DNA of 64,000 nt, from positions 4,402,001 through 4,466,000 of the forward strand of contig NZ_CP016428.1 of the NCBI RefSeq assembly GCF_001693385.1, written 5' to 3'. This document shows positions 19,272 through 26,902 of this stretch, one piece after another. The notes under the pieces were generated by a model. The model made no database searches. It was given only the letters and a program-made list of their open reading frames with translations, and was not told the origin of the DNA. Position 1 is the first letter of the stretch. Every line of letters starts with the position of its first letter. A program made the position numbers and the translations under genes. This stretch comes from Bradyrhizobium icense. Its GTDB lineage: Bacteria > Pseudomonadota > Alphaproteobacteria > Rhizobiales > Xanthobacteraceae.

Positions 19272-19502
19272 TCACGGCACGTTGCTGACCTTCCTGCTCT
19301 CGCCAATGCTGTACGGCTTATTGAGAAAGTAATCGCGATTGCCTAGCGCCTTCTCCGCGTACTGATCGATGGCGACCATGATGGCCTGGACGTGCTGATA
19401 GCAGTAGCCTTCACGTGTCGCCCGCTGGCGCACTTCGGCAAGCGCCCTGATCCACGGCGAGCTGTCGGCTTTCTCGTCGTACCACTGCAGCGGCTCCGGC
19501 AT
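19272..19502 (-). CDS. Small conserved-looking hypothetical protein
   Basis: The 76-residue protein has a high content of charged and aromatic residues (WYDEKADSSPWIRALAEVRQ, then AIDQYAEKALGNRDYF). No domain is recognised. The start ATG at 19502 is preceded by a weak AGAGAG. A GTG-started frame from 19609 runs into it out of frame; its first 36 residues also look protein-like, so a short upstream coupled gene or an ancient frameshift is possible. It is the first gene inside attL. Confidence 0.55.
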   Translation of the reverse strand: MPEPLQWYDEKADSSPWIRALAEVRQRATREGYCYQHVQAIMVAIDQYAEKALGNRDYFLNKPYSIGESRKVSNVP

Positions 19503-19708
19503 TTCAATTCTCTCTGGATTGTCCGGTAAAGGCCTTCGGCCCCGCGCCCGAGCTGGTCGTACAGGCGAAGGCGTCTGAAAAGGATCTCGATTTCACGGTC
19601 GTTTCTCACGATGAGGCAAATAGTACAAAACGTGAACGAGATGACAAGCCGCTAGGAATAGGCTGTGCTAGCGCGGAACACCCAAGATCATTGCCCGAGT
19701 AGATTTTA

Positions 19709-19999
19709 TTGCCCTGGTCGACCTCGTTTGAGGACCCAATACCGCTTCCAAATGGCCGGCGGCTCCTCACCCTGAGGGATGCCGCCAGCCACATCATGAA
19801 GTTGCCGCAGGCCGAACACTCCGCGCCGGAATGGCAGGCCGCCATGGAGGCGCTGATCCTTGTTGCTGAGAAAGGTGGCCCGACGATGTTGGCCAGGATC
19901 GGCGTCATGCGGGCGTTGAACCGTCATGTCGAGCGGGTCTTCAACCCCGATCTCAAGAAGCATCACTGGGGCAAGCGTAAGCTGAAGAGGGATCAATGA
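19709..19999 (+). CDS. Small protein of a Bradyrhizobium-type family, paralogue of 38022-38321
   Basis: The 96-residue protein starts at TTG (19709); the preceding in-frame codons include a stop, so no earlier start exists. It shares the pattern LP.G....TLRDAA..I..LP..E....EW..A...L..AAE/VAE..GP...AR.G..RAL with the chromosomal protein at 38022-38321. Function is unknown. Its stop overlaps the ATG of the next gene (ATGA), so the two are probably co-translated. The same family occurs inside the element and in the flanking chromosome, which suggests exchange between them. Confidence 0.75.
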   Translation: MPWSTSFEDPIPLPNGRRLLTLRDAASHIMKLPQAEHSAPEWQAAMEALILVAEKGGPTMLARIGVMRALNRHVERVFNPDLKKHHWGKRKLKRDQ

Positions 20000-20160
20000 C
20001 GACGGTCTGGATATACGTCGACACCAGCAAGGAAGTCGGCGACGTTGACCACCTTAAGGTCTTTGCGAGCCAAGACGTTGCCGAAGCCTGGTTTAAGGAG
20101 AACGATCCGGAAGGCGTGGCCTTCGAATATGAAGTCCTCGATGAAGAGGCCGCCAACTGA
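19996..20160 (+). CDS. 54-residue small protein coupled to the upstream gene
   Basis: Reads MTTVWIYVDTSKEVGDVDHL and continues with DVAEAWFKENDPEGVAFEYEV to a TGA at 20158-20160. GAAGAGG lies just before the ATG, and the ATG overlaps the preceding stop. The composition is clearly protein-like (acidic, alternating hydrophobic residues), suggesting a small compact alpha/beta fold. Similar short proteins are, to my recollection, common in Bradyrhizobium genomes, but no function is known. It is easily missed because of its length. Confidence 0.8.
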   Translation: MTTVWIYVDTSKEVGDVDHLKVFASQDVAEAWFKENDPEGVAFEYEVLDEEAAN

Positions 20161-20174
20161 GGCGGCCCTACTCT

Positions 20175-20393
20175 CTATTTTGCCAAATTCCTTACGGCTT
20201 GCGGGGGTTGCAGTCCGGGTGATGTCAGCCACTCGTTGATATGGGCGGCGGTATCGAGCTGACCGATCTTTTTGAGGAGCCTGTCTAACTGAGGGCCGGG
20301 TTTGAGCTTGGCGGCCTCTGCTTCCAGCTTGGCCTTTTCGGCGGCGATATTCTCTTCGAATGTGTGGGGCTCTGGTCGACGGCGACGTTGCAT
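20175..20393 (-). CDS. Small basic/coiled-coil hypothetical protein
   Basis: The 72-residue protein starts at ATG 20393, chosen because AGGAGG lies 7 bases upstream; the ATG at 20435 has nothing similar. The N-terminus is basic (MQRRRRPEPHTFEENIA), followed by a charged helix (EKAKLEAEAAKLKPG) and a C-terminal INEWLTSPGLQPP. No named domain is recognised. It converges on the pair 19709-20160. Confidence 0.75.
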   Translation of the reverse strand: MQRRRRPEPHTFEENIAAEKAKLEAEAAKLKPGPQLDRLLKKIGQLDTAAHINEWLTSPGLQPPQAVRNLAK

Positions 20394-20480
20394 GACACAA
20401 CCTCCTGCTACGGGTCCTAACCGTTGGGTTTGCAAGTCCGTCTCTTAATATGCCGATGCCCGGGCGTCGGTTCCCTTGTG

Positions 20481-20545
20481 AACTTTCAAATCAGGCCACT
20501 GTGATTTTCAAAACCGGCCACCGTGACTGGAAACCGGCCAGTACC
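20481..20545. repeat. Short imperfect repeats resembling an IS21-type terminus (remnant)
   Basis: GGCCACTGTGA (20494-20504), GGCCACCGTGA (20516-20526) and GGCCAGTAC (from 20536) are spaced by about 20-22 bp, with AAACCGG before the last two. Multiple ~20-bp terminal repeats are typical of IS21-family ends. No transposase is nearby, so if correct this is only a relic. The assignment is tentative. Confidence 0.3.
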
Positions 20546-20626
20546 ACCTCACCGAATGAGAACAAATTAAGAAATGAGAACGGAAAAGGCCCGCCAGCGT
20601 GAACCGGCGGGCCTAAAAGGATCATC

Positions 20627-21790
20627 TCAGCTCAGCGTGGCTGCTGCCTTGCCAAGCCCGTCTATCAACGGCTCCAAATGCTGCTCGCAAAGCAATTCGG
20701 GGTCGCGTCGGCGTGCCTTGGCCAAGTGGATCAAGAAAGACAATAGCCCAGCCATTGTTGTTGGCACCGTCTCAATCAGATTATCCACCGCGTCCGCTTC
20801 CGCCGATGCCGGGCCATTAACTACAGCGTCAAGGTCTCCATACACCGCATCTCGGGCCTTCTCGATTTCGTCCAGCTTCTGGCAAAAACCCTCTCTCAAT
20901 TCCCTGTTCTCGTCGCCCGGGAGATACACCTCAACATGGCGGCTGGTCCAGGCCTCAACAAACTCTATCCCGTCCTGCTCATAGGCAACGGGTAGCTTGA
21001 AAAAGTCGTCGTCAATATCGGCGCCCGCGCGAAGATCTGGGATCACCACCATGCGCTTGCCGGCAATCTTGTCCGCCAGATCTTGCAGTCGGTCCGATTC
21101 GGCGCAGGCCGCGCGTACCTCTACATAGGCTTTTTCGTGCGCTTCGATCGCGGCATAAACCGGATCGGGCAAACGGGCAGCAACTGGCCGCAGCGCTGGC
21201 GATCCCCTTTCGGCAATATCGTCGGCAAGCGACACGGCAACTTCCCGGTGTCGGTCGTGGTCCTCTATCAGCGTACGCAGCCGCAAGACTGCGGCCTTGG
21301 CCTGCATGCCATCCGCCCCCAACGCAGGGACTACCACTAGCGTTGCTATATAGTCGTCTCGCTCGCGCTCACGTGCGTGATAATCGGCGCGGCTATCGGC
21401 ATCGTCGCCGAATTTGTCGTGCAGGTCGCTAATGGCTTGATCGGCGGCCCGTACACCACGCGCGGCCTGCACTAGCTCTGCATCTTGCGATGCCTGATCG
21501 GTGGCGTTCGATGGCGCGGCTGGAGTGGTCTCAGGGAAAATTGATGCGCCCGCGACGGCCGCGCTTCCAACGAACATGTTCATGATAGTCCTCCTACTGA
21601 CTGCAGCCCCGTCCGAACGAATCTCCGAACCGGAGGATGGTTCTGGCTCGTTTTTGACTCCCTGCCCTGCATGGGCGTGGCTGGTCGGAATCACTGGAGG
21701 TGAAGACAATTGAACGGCGCCTGGGGCGCTGGGTATCGATGAAGACGCAGAAGATCGTGGCGTGCTATGCACGCTGTCAGCCTTGGGCAT
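20627..21790 (-). CDS. Hypothetical protein with internal Tat-like signal
   Basis: The 387-residue protein starts at ATG 21790 with AAGGAAG upstream. The first ~65 residues are Ser/Pro-rich and look disordered. SRRTIMNMFVGSAAVAGASIF at about residues 65-85 resembles a twin-arginine signal or membrane anchor. The rest is a charged helical region (QDAELVQAARGVRAADQAISD, then HARERERDDYIATL). No domain is recognised. The buried Tat-like motif suggests the true start might be nearer residue 60, but no ribosome-binding site supports this. Confidence 0.7.
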   Translation of the reverse strand: MPKADSVHSTPRSSASSSIPSAPGAVQLSSPPVIPTSHAHAGQGVKNEPEPSSGSEIRSDGAAVSRRTIMNMFVGSAAVAGASIFPETTPAAPSNATDQASQDAELVQAARGVRAADQAISDLHDKFGDDADSRADYHARERERDDYIATLVVVPALGADGMQAKAAVLRLRTLIEDHDRHREVAVSLADDIAERGSPALRPVAARLPDPVYAAIEAHEKAYVEVRAACAESDRLQDLADKIAGKRMVVIPDLRAGADIDDDFFKLPVAYEQDGIEFVEAWTSRHVEVYLPGDENRELREGFCQKLDEIEKARDAVYGDLDAVVNGPASAEADAVDNLIETVPTTMAGLLSFLIHLAKARRRDPELLCEQHLEPLIDGLGKAAATLS

Positions 21791-21873
21791 GGGTCGCTTC
21801 CTTGCTTGGGGTTAGAGCCGGGCAGGATGTTTCCGCACTTGCCCGGCTTGCTATTTTATGACATCATGAATTT

Positions 21874-22068
21874 ATGAAGTCAAGAATAAATAACGTTAAA
21901 AAATCGCGCGGCCGCCCCCCTGTGGAGAGCGAGGCCGTGACTGTGCGCATAACGACTGATGGCCTGCGACAGATCGACGACTGGCGACGGCAGCAGGGCG
22001 ATCTGCCTGGGCGGCCAGAAGCCATCCGCCGGCTTGTAGAGCTGGGGCTGAAGGCGAAGGCGAAATGA
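21874..22068 (+). CDS. Ribbon-helix-helix (CopG-like) small DNA-binding protein
   Basis: The 64-residue protein has a basic N-terminal arm (KKSRGRPPVESEA), a beta strand VTVRITTDGL, and helices RQIDDWRRQQ and PEAIRRLVELGLKAKAK. This is the usual RHH layout with an alternating-residue strand that enters the DNA major groove. No toxin partner is adjacent: the next gene downstream is the HigB-like toxin 160 bp away with its own antitoxin. It may be an element-encoded regulator. Confidence 0.8.
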   Translation: MKSRINNVKKSRGRPPVESEAVTVRITTDGLRQIDDWRRQQGDLPGRPEAIRRLVELGLKAKAK

Positions 22069-22229
22069 GCGACTAGAACGCACAAAATTGCAACGAGTAA
22101 CACTTTGAATTTGCTTTGGTAATTTGTCAGTAAGCAGGTTCAATTGAGTTCCATCGTTAACGTTTGTGTAAGACCGACTTGCAAAATATGGTCTTGAAAC
22201 CATATGGCGTCCTGTGCATTAGTTAGTCC

Positions 22230-22598
22230 ATGGCATGGGATGTCCTTCTGGCAGATGAGTTTGAGGGGGAGTTCGCTGGACTCCCTCCTGACATTCAGGA
22301 CGAACTGTTGTCACGCCTCAAGCTGTTGGAGCAATTCGGCCCCCAACTGGGCCGTCCAAACGTGGACACCTTGGACCATTCCTCCTTCCCTAACATGAAG
22401 GAGCTTCGGTTTCGGCTCGACGGGCTGTGGCGATTCGCATTCGCCTTTGATACGCAAAGGCAGGCCGTCATTTTGGTTGGCGGCGATAAAGAAGGAGAGA
22501 ACCAAGACCGATTCTATCGCGACTTAATCAAAACAGCCGACGAGAGATTTGGAAATCACCTAAAGCGACTGAAGCAGAGTGAGAGTAAAAGGGGATAG
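22230..22598 (+). CDS. higB: HigB/Gp49-like toxin (RelE/ParE superfamily)
   Basis: The 122-residue protein fits the phage-derived Gp49/HigB type. It opens with WDVLLADEFEGEFAGLP, then DELLSRLKLLEQFGPQLGRP, ELRFRLDGLWRFAFAFD and AVILVGGDKEG. Members are ribosome-dependent mRNA endonucleases whose toxicity is blocked by the downstream HTH antitoxin. The antitoxin gene starts two bases after this stop, and the toxin-first order is typical of the HigBA arrangement. The gene is cargo in the left half of the element and may stabilise it. Confidence 0.88.
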   Translation: MAWDVLLADEFEGEFAGLPPDIQDELLSRLKLLEQFGPQLGRPNVDTLDHSSFPNMKELRFRLDGLWRFAFAFDTQRQAVILVGGDKEGENQDRFYRDLIKTADERFGNHLKRLKQSESKRG

Positions 22599-22600
22599 CC

Positions 22601-22993
22601 ATGAAAAACATCAATCAAATCATCCGGGACTTGCCGCCCCAGAGGCGTGCGAAGATTTCCTCGCGAGCCAATGAATTGATTGGCGAGGAAATGGCTCTTC
22701 AGCATGTGCGCAAAGCGCTTGATCTCACGCAAGAGCAAATGGCGAAACTGCTCGGCATAGGACAAGATAGCGTGTCTCGGATCGAAAGCCGAAGCGATAT
22801 GCTCATTTCAACGCTTCAGAGCTATATTGAGGCTATGGGCGGTTCGCTGAAGGTCATCGCCGAATTCCCTGACGGAAGAGTATCTCTCTCAGGATTAGGA
22901 TGCGAACAGACAAAAAGATCCAAACGACCGGCCCCAACAAAAAGGCCAACTCAGCCTCGCCGCAAACTCAGGTTGGCTCACGCAGAAGCTTGA
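22601..22993 (+). CDS. higA: HigA-like XRE-family antitoxin
   Basis: The 130-residue protein has an XRE helix-turn-helix (LDLTQEQMAKLLGIGQDSVSRIE) at about residues 45-70, followed by ISTLQSYIEAMGGSLKVIAEFPDG, the usual HigA-type continuation. A basic, proline-rich tail ends the protein. Antitoxins of this type bind the toxin and repress their own promoter. It lies directly downstream of the toxin and is followed by a strong intrinsic terminator. Confidence 0.88.
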   Translation: MKNINQIIRDLPPQRRAKISSRANELIGEEMALQHVRKALDLTQEQMAKLLGIGQDSVSRIESRSDMLISTLQSYIEAMGGSLKVIAEFPDGRVSLSGLGCEQTKRSKRPAPTKRPTQPRRKLRLAHAEA

Positions 22994-23015
22994 TCAAAAC
23001 CAAAGTCGAACACAG

Positions 23016-23039
23016 AGACCGCCTTCGGGCGGTCTTTTT
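23016..23039 (+). terminator. Rho-independent terminator after the toxin-antitoxin operon
   Basis: AGACCGCC-TTCG-GGCGGTCT forms an 8-bp GC-rich stem with a stable tetraloop, followed by TTTTTG. It lies 23 bases after the antitoxin stop. Confidence 0.93.
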
Positions 23040-23105
23040 GTTTGAGTGACCGCATTGACTCAACCGCCGCGGGAAGGTGGAATGGGGCTTTTGGGGAGTT
23101 GAGTT

Positions 23106-24293
23106 ATGCGTATATTGTTGTGCGTTGCTTTTTTGCTGACGGTCATATTCAGCCACCATCATTCCGCGTCGGCGGCCACAGTGTTAATCAACGCTTCTGT
23201 CGGCGGCACAACGATTTTTTCTAATAACTGTCCGGGTCCGTCATCGTGCACGCCGGATGGATACCTGACGCCTCTTTACCAAGTGAACCAAGGAGATGTT
23301 GTTGACCTCGGATCTGTGGAATTAGGACCAGCCTTCACAGGGCCTGGACGTAGCCAGTTTCCTATCTACAGTTCTTATCAGGGCGTCCTAGGCTTCAGCT
23401 GGGGGCCGCTAGCCTTCAGCGCTACTGGGCCCCTCTATGCCAGCTGTTTTGGCGATGGATGCATACCCGACACGCCTCCCACTCTTGTCGAAAGGCTGCT
23501 CTTTCTCGTTCCCGCGGGAGCGACAGAACTGCAGCTGGCCTTCACGGGGCCCTACTCCTACCAGCCGCCGAACGTTACGGCTGCGGTACCAGAAGCCTCA
23601 ACTTGGGCGATGATGATCCTTGGATTTGCTTATTTTGGATATCTGACGCATCGCCGCCGCAAGATCTCCCGTCGTGCGCAAGTAGGCGGAACGCTCCCCA
23701 TTCCGTTTGTTACGAGATCGCTGCTGCTAGCTATCCCAATTGCAATAGGATCTTGTCTGTGCGGGCCGGCCACTGCGGCTACATACAATATTGATGCGTT
23801 TGCTCCTGGCGGCTTGCCAGGCTCCGCCCGTACTTGGCAAATAGACGGCGCTGGGGCCTTCGACGGCTATAATGGCTATCAAACTGCATTCTACGAATTT
23901 CTCCCAGGCGACCATGTGAATTTCGGGTTCATTATCTTCGCACCCGAAATCATCAATGGACGATATCAAAACTACGTCAGGCGCGGCTCTGTTGGAGTTC
24001 AATATTCATTTCCTGGAGAGTTTCAGCAACCTTATGATGTTCTCGCGTCCTGCTGGCTGTGGGACGCCGACTGCGCAATAAGCGACAGCTATCCCAACCT
24101 AACCGTTGGGTTAAATTTTCTGTTGCCGCCCGGAGCAAATGGAATCCAAGTGTTTTGGAGTGGCACGTACTCGTATGCGCCACCCGTTCCAGAACCTTCA
24201 ACATGGGCAATGCTGTTGATCGGGTTCGCTGGTTTAAGCATTCTTGGAAGATCTCGCCGCAAAACCTCCACAGCTCAACTCCCTATCACATAG
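23106..24293 (+). CDS. Tandem double PEP-CTERM protein (two secreted modules fused)
   Basis: The 395-residue protein starts at ATG 23106 with GGGGAG upstream. The signal peptide (LLCVAFLLTVIFSHHHSASA) is followed by a beta-rich domain and a complete PEP-CTERM tail at about 162-190 (VPEASTWAMMILGFAYFGYL then HRRRK). A second hydrophobic signal-like stretch (SLLLAIPIAIGSCLCGPATA) follows, then a second homologous beta domain and a final VPEPSTWAMLLIGFAGLSIL with RSRRK. PEP-CTERM tails are normally terminal and processed by exosortase/archaeosortase-type enzymes. Two full copies in one frame are unusual. No exosortase is in the window. It is cargo of the element. Confidence 0.85.
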   Translation: MRILLCVAFLLTVIFSHHHSASAATVLINASVGGTTIFSNNCPGPSSCTPDGYLTPLYQVNQGDVVDLGSVELGPAFTGPGRSQFPIYSSYQGVLGFSWGPLAFSATGPLYASCFGDGCIPDTPPTLVERLLFLVPAGATELQLAFTGPYSYQPPNVTAAVPEASTWAMMILGFAYFGYLTHRRRKISRRAQVGGTLPIPFVTRSLLLAIPIAIGSCLCGPATAATYNIDAFAPGGLPGSARTWQIDGAGAFDGYNGYQTAFYEFLPGDHVNFGFIIFAPEIINGRYQNYVRRGSVGVQYSFPGEFQQPYDVLASCWLWDADCAISDSYPNLTVGLNFLLPPGANGIQVFWSGTYSYAPPVPEPSTWAMLLIGFAGLSILGRSRRKTSTAQLPIT

Positions 24294-25618
24294 GCTCGTG
24301 CGGCTACCGCTTGCCGCTGCACCGCCCCGATATCTTGATAGCCCGTCGAAGCGCTGGACACAGGCAACGCCCCCAACATGCCAGCCTCTGCAGCCGGCGA
24401 CGATGAGCTGATAGCGAAATTGTTGGAGCCTGGATTAACCAGCAGCGGATCACTAGAGGATTCCGTGCTGTTGAGAGTGAAGCCGGACACCCCACTGTTT
24501 GCGTCAGCACTATTGTAAAACACGTTGTTGGAATGCATCGACACAAGCTGCCCTGAGCCGGCCGCCCACTTTGCCGTTGCAACGCCGGTCAATGTGGATT
24601 GGATGATATTGTTGACCAGGAGAACGACGCTATCTGCGTCAGCAACTTCAAACCCGGAGTTGCCGTTGCCGTAAATTGTGTTTCCATACACAAGCAAAGC
24701 ATGGCTTTGAGCGGTCGTGGACCCCGAGAAATAGATGCCGCGGCCGGTATTCCCTTCAATAACGTTCCCGACGATCGCCACGCCTGGCCCGGTGCCGCCT
24801 TCGGTGATTCCGTCCACCGTGCAATCGTGGATGTAGTTGCCCACGATGAGCCCCATGGTCACGCTGCTCTGCGGGTTGATCCCGCTGCCAATGACAGGCC
24901 CAATCTCGCAGCCCTTTATGACACTGCCGTTGCCGGCCATTACAATGCCGTGCTGTATCGAGCCGCCGCTCGAACCAGAGATTTTGAGATTGTAGACGTG
25001 AGCACCAGCCGAAAGCTGCATAATTGCTCCGTTTGCTGTGCTGGTAATTTCCAAGTTCTCGAAATGCCACCCAGCATGGCTTACGCTGATCGGAGAGACG
25101 CCCGCACCCGTGTTCGCGAGCACTGGCCGCACCCCAGATCTACCGATGACCCGAATGCGGCCACTTGTATTATCACCCGCAACGTTAGACGTGATGTAAG
25201 TCGAGGTTTTGCCCGACGGCGTATTGTTGAACTGAAGGGTATCACCAGCCCGCAAAGCATTGACGATTACGTTCGCAGTGTTGGACGATGGGAAGACATA
25301 CTGACCCCCAATCCGCCAGGAGTTTGTGGTCATGCCGGTAGGGGCCACGTCCAAAGTGACTTGCGGCGTAGCGCCACCAGACCCCGAAACAGCCGTAATC
25401 CAAAAGATCGTTCTATTAGTGTTGGTCGCTCCAGCGATGTTGATTGTTGACTGGCTCGCGCCCGATGTCTCCACGGAGGAGAGATCAGTTCCGGAGTCGA
25501 GCTGTACGGTCGTGCCAGAAACGAAGGTAGCGCTCGTGCCGGTGAGCGTTGCCGACGCGCTATCAGTCGATCCAGAGTTTGCGGGATTGCCGCCAGTGTC
25601 AACGTAGAGTGTTCCCAT
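24275..25618 (-). CDS. Right-handed parallel beta-helix protein, tail-spike-like
   Basis: The 447-residue protein has no obvious signal peptide. Its central part contains repeated short strands with N/G/V periodicity (LIVGNYIHDCTVDGI, VAIVGNVIEGNTGRGI, LLVYGNTIYGNGNSGF, VLLVNNIIQSTLTG), the pattern of pectate-lyase-like parallel beta-helices. The Gly/Ser/Thr-rich N-terminal 120 residues resemble phage appendage proteins. Position at the end of the phage-type gene run favours a tail spike or capsule depolymerase. Its 3' end overlaps the convergent PEP-CTERM gene by 19 bp. Confidence 0.7.
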   Translation of the reverse strand: MGTLYVDTGGNPANSGSTDSASATLTGTSATFVSGTTVQLDSGTDLSSVETSGASQSTINIAGATNTNRTIFWITAVSGSGGATPQVTLDVAPTGMTTNSWRIGGQYVFPSSNTANVIVNALRAGDTLQFNNTPSGKTSTYITSNVAGDNTSGRIRVIGRSGVRPVLANTGAGVSPISVSHAGWHFENLEITSTANGAIMQLSAGAHVYNLKISGSSGGSIQHGIVMAGNGSVIKGCEIGPVIGSGINPQSSVTMGLIVGNYIHDCTVDGITEGGTGPGVAIVGNVIEGNTGRGIYFSGSTTAQSHALLVYGNTIYGNGNSGFEVADADSVVLLVNNIIQSTLTGVATAKWAAGSGQLVSMHSNNVFYNSADANSGVSGFTLNSTESSSDPLLVNPGSNNFAISSSSPAAEAGMLGALPVSSASTGYQDIGAVQRQAVAARAYVIGS

Positions 25619-25635
25619 CTTCTATCCAAGTACTG

Positions 25636-25980
25636 TCAGGCAATGCCCAACGATTGATATTTCAGCGCCCGATTGAAGGGCGCGTCTGACTTCCGCCAAT
25701 TCGCGAGCGCCATTCGCTTTGCGATCTGCAGGGCCGTCTCTCCAGGCTGCAAAACGTATGAACTTGCTTTGCCGCCGATCGGCTTTCCCTTTTCGTCCGT
25801 CAGCGTCACAGTGTTCTCTTCAACGATGAAATGAACATCGATCACGGCGCCGGGGTCGCCGGCCTCGCTGTCCGCAAAACGAGTCTGGGCCCACGTCGTT
25901 TGCACCTCAGGCTTAGGCTTGCGCGCCGCCCGTTGCTTGCTCGCGCCATGCGCTCTGATCTTCTGTGCCCAGCTTGCCAT
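25636..25980 (-). CDS. Hypothetical protein of the phage-like run
   Basis: The 114-residue protein has a basic N-terminus (MASWAQKIRAHGASKQRAARKPK) and then a beta-rich region (AVIDVHFIVEENTVTLTDEKG, SSYVLQPGETALQIAKRMA). No domain is recognised. The ATG directly abuts the stop of the upstream DUF7694-like gene, so it belongs to the same transcript. Confidence 0.7.
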   Translation of the reverse strand: MASWAQKIRAHGASKQRAARKPKPEVQTTWAQTRFADSEAGDPGAVIDVHFIVEENTVTLTDEKGKPIGGKASSYVLQPGETALQIAKRMALANWRKSDAPFNRALKYQSLGIA

Positions 25981-26517
25981 TCAAGCGACCTCCCGCGGCA
26001 AGGACTCTTTCCAGCGCTGATAGGCCGTCTCCCAGGAGCAACCCTCCTCCCCCATGACTTGGCTGATCTGAAGCATGGCGATCGTCTCTTCAGCGAACGT
26101 CAGGTTATGCTCGCCTAGCTTCGCAATGAGTGCCAATGCCTGACCTGTTTCGAAACCCGGTACTCCCACAAGAATTGTCGGAGGCACCGGAATCTCTTCA
26201 TGCAACGGCTTCCAGAGATGCAGGCAATAGGGATGGGTCTTGACGTATTGCGAGAGCGGCGGATGCAATTGCATCACGCACTCCTCTTCATCCCAGAACA
26301 GATCCTTGACGAAGCACATCTCTTGCCAGTTCGGCGAACGTGATTGGTCTGTATTGACCGACACGTGCTCCCAACCCGCTTCAGTCGCCGAAGTGACTTG
26401 AAGCGCACAACCGCAAGGTCCCTGCACAATGAAACGGCCATCCGCGCCATGATCAGGGAAGATGCCCGTATCCCGCACGCGGCCAAGCTCTAGTATCTCT
26501 GGTAGATGGGCTCTCAT
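25981..26517 (-). CDS. DUF7694-like phage protein
   Basis: The 178-residue protein contains GWEHVSVNTDQSRSPNWQEM followed by CFVKDLFWDEEECVMQLHPP and YCLHLWKP. I recognise this block from a domain of unknown function (DUF7694) common in tailed-phage and prophage genomes. The C-terminal region (ISQVMGEEGCSWETAYQRW) is specific to this protein. The start overlaps the upstream stop (ATGA). The function is unknown; the block usually sits among small accessory genes. Confidence 0.75.
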   Translation of the reverse strand: MRAHLPEILELGRVRDTGIFPDHGADGRFIVQGPCGCALQVTSATEAGWEHVSVNTDQSRSPNWQEMCFVKDLFWDEEECVMQLHPPLSQYVKTHPYCLHLWKPLHEEIPVPPTILVGVPGFETGQALALIAKLGEHNLTFAEETIAMLQISQVMGEEGCSWETAYQRWKESLPREVA

Positions 26518-26696
26518 CAGTGCAACTGATGACCTTTGAGCGAAAGATCGGATTCGAACGCATCAAGCGCCTCGCGAGCGTCCTGCAGGCTCACGCCCAT
26601 TCGTTCGGAAATCCGTTCCGCAATGCGCCGACGCTCGGCCAGACGAGCCATCAGCTCCGGGTCAGACAATCCGCTTAGCAATCCGCCGTGCTGCAT
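26517..26696 (-). CDS. Small helical hypothetical protein
   Basis: The 59-residue protein starts at ATG 26696, which overlaps the upstream stop as ATGA; an ATG at 26747 would overlap that gene by 51 bases. The sequence (LMARLAERRRIAERISERMG, then LQDAREALDAFESDL) is mostly charged helix. It is translationally coupled on both sides. Confidence 0.65.
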   Translation of the reverse strand: MQHGGLLSGLSDPELMARLAERRRIAERISERMGVSLQDAREALDAFESDLSLKGHQLH

Positions 26697-26902
26697 CAGG
26701 CCGCCCCCCTCTCTTTCATGATCTGAAGATATTGGGCGCATTGGCATCCCCCTGCCCGAGCTGTCAGAAGGTTACGAAGGATCGCCGCCGGCACACCCGG
26801 CGTTTCCTTTGCCATCTCGACAACGCGCTCATCGATGAATGTGTTGATCTTGCTGCGGAGAGCTTCGATTTGCTCCTCAAGCGGCGGCGTGCGTAGTGCC
26901 AT
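26696..26902 (-). CDS. Small hypothetical protein
   Basis: The 68-residue protein has an N-terminal helix (LEEQIEALRSKINTFIDERV) and a C-terminal Cys-x-Cys (GGCQCAQYLQIMKERG). No domain is recognised. Its start lies 26 bases inside the upstream gene and its stop overlaps the next ATG. Confidence 0.65.
   Translation of the reverse strand: MALRTPPLEEQIEALRSKINTFIDERVVEMAKETPGVPAAILRNLLTARAGGCQCAQYLQIMKERGAA

Noticed and set aside
18998..19306. 102-residue minus-strand frame at the left end of the element
   Set aside because: Ser/Thr/Ala/Cys-rich without a ribosome-binding site. A plus-strand frame ending at 19268 encodes a hydrophobic helix followed by KLQPCGPKKGPPT, but it has no orthodox start codon, so neither is called.
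19503..19609. GTG-started 36-residue segment upstream of the 19272-19502 gene
   Set aside because: The residues look protein-like, but the frame then runs out of frame through the next gene; evidence for a separate gene is too weak.
23016..23039. Riboswitch or small RNA after the toxin-antitoxin pair
   Set aside because: A simple 8-bp stem, tetraloop and T-tract are fully explained as an intrinsic terminator.
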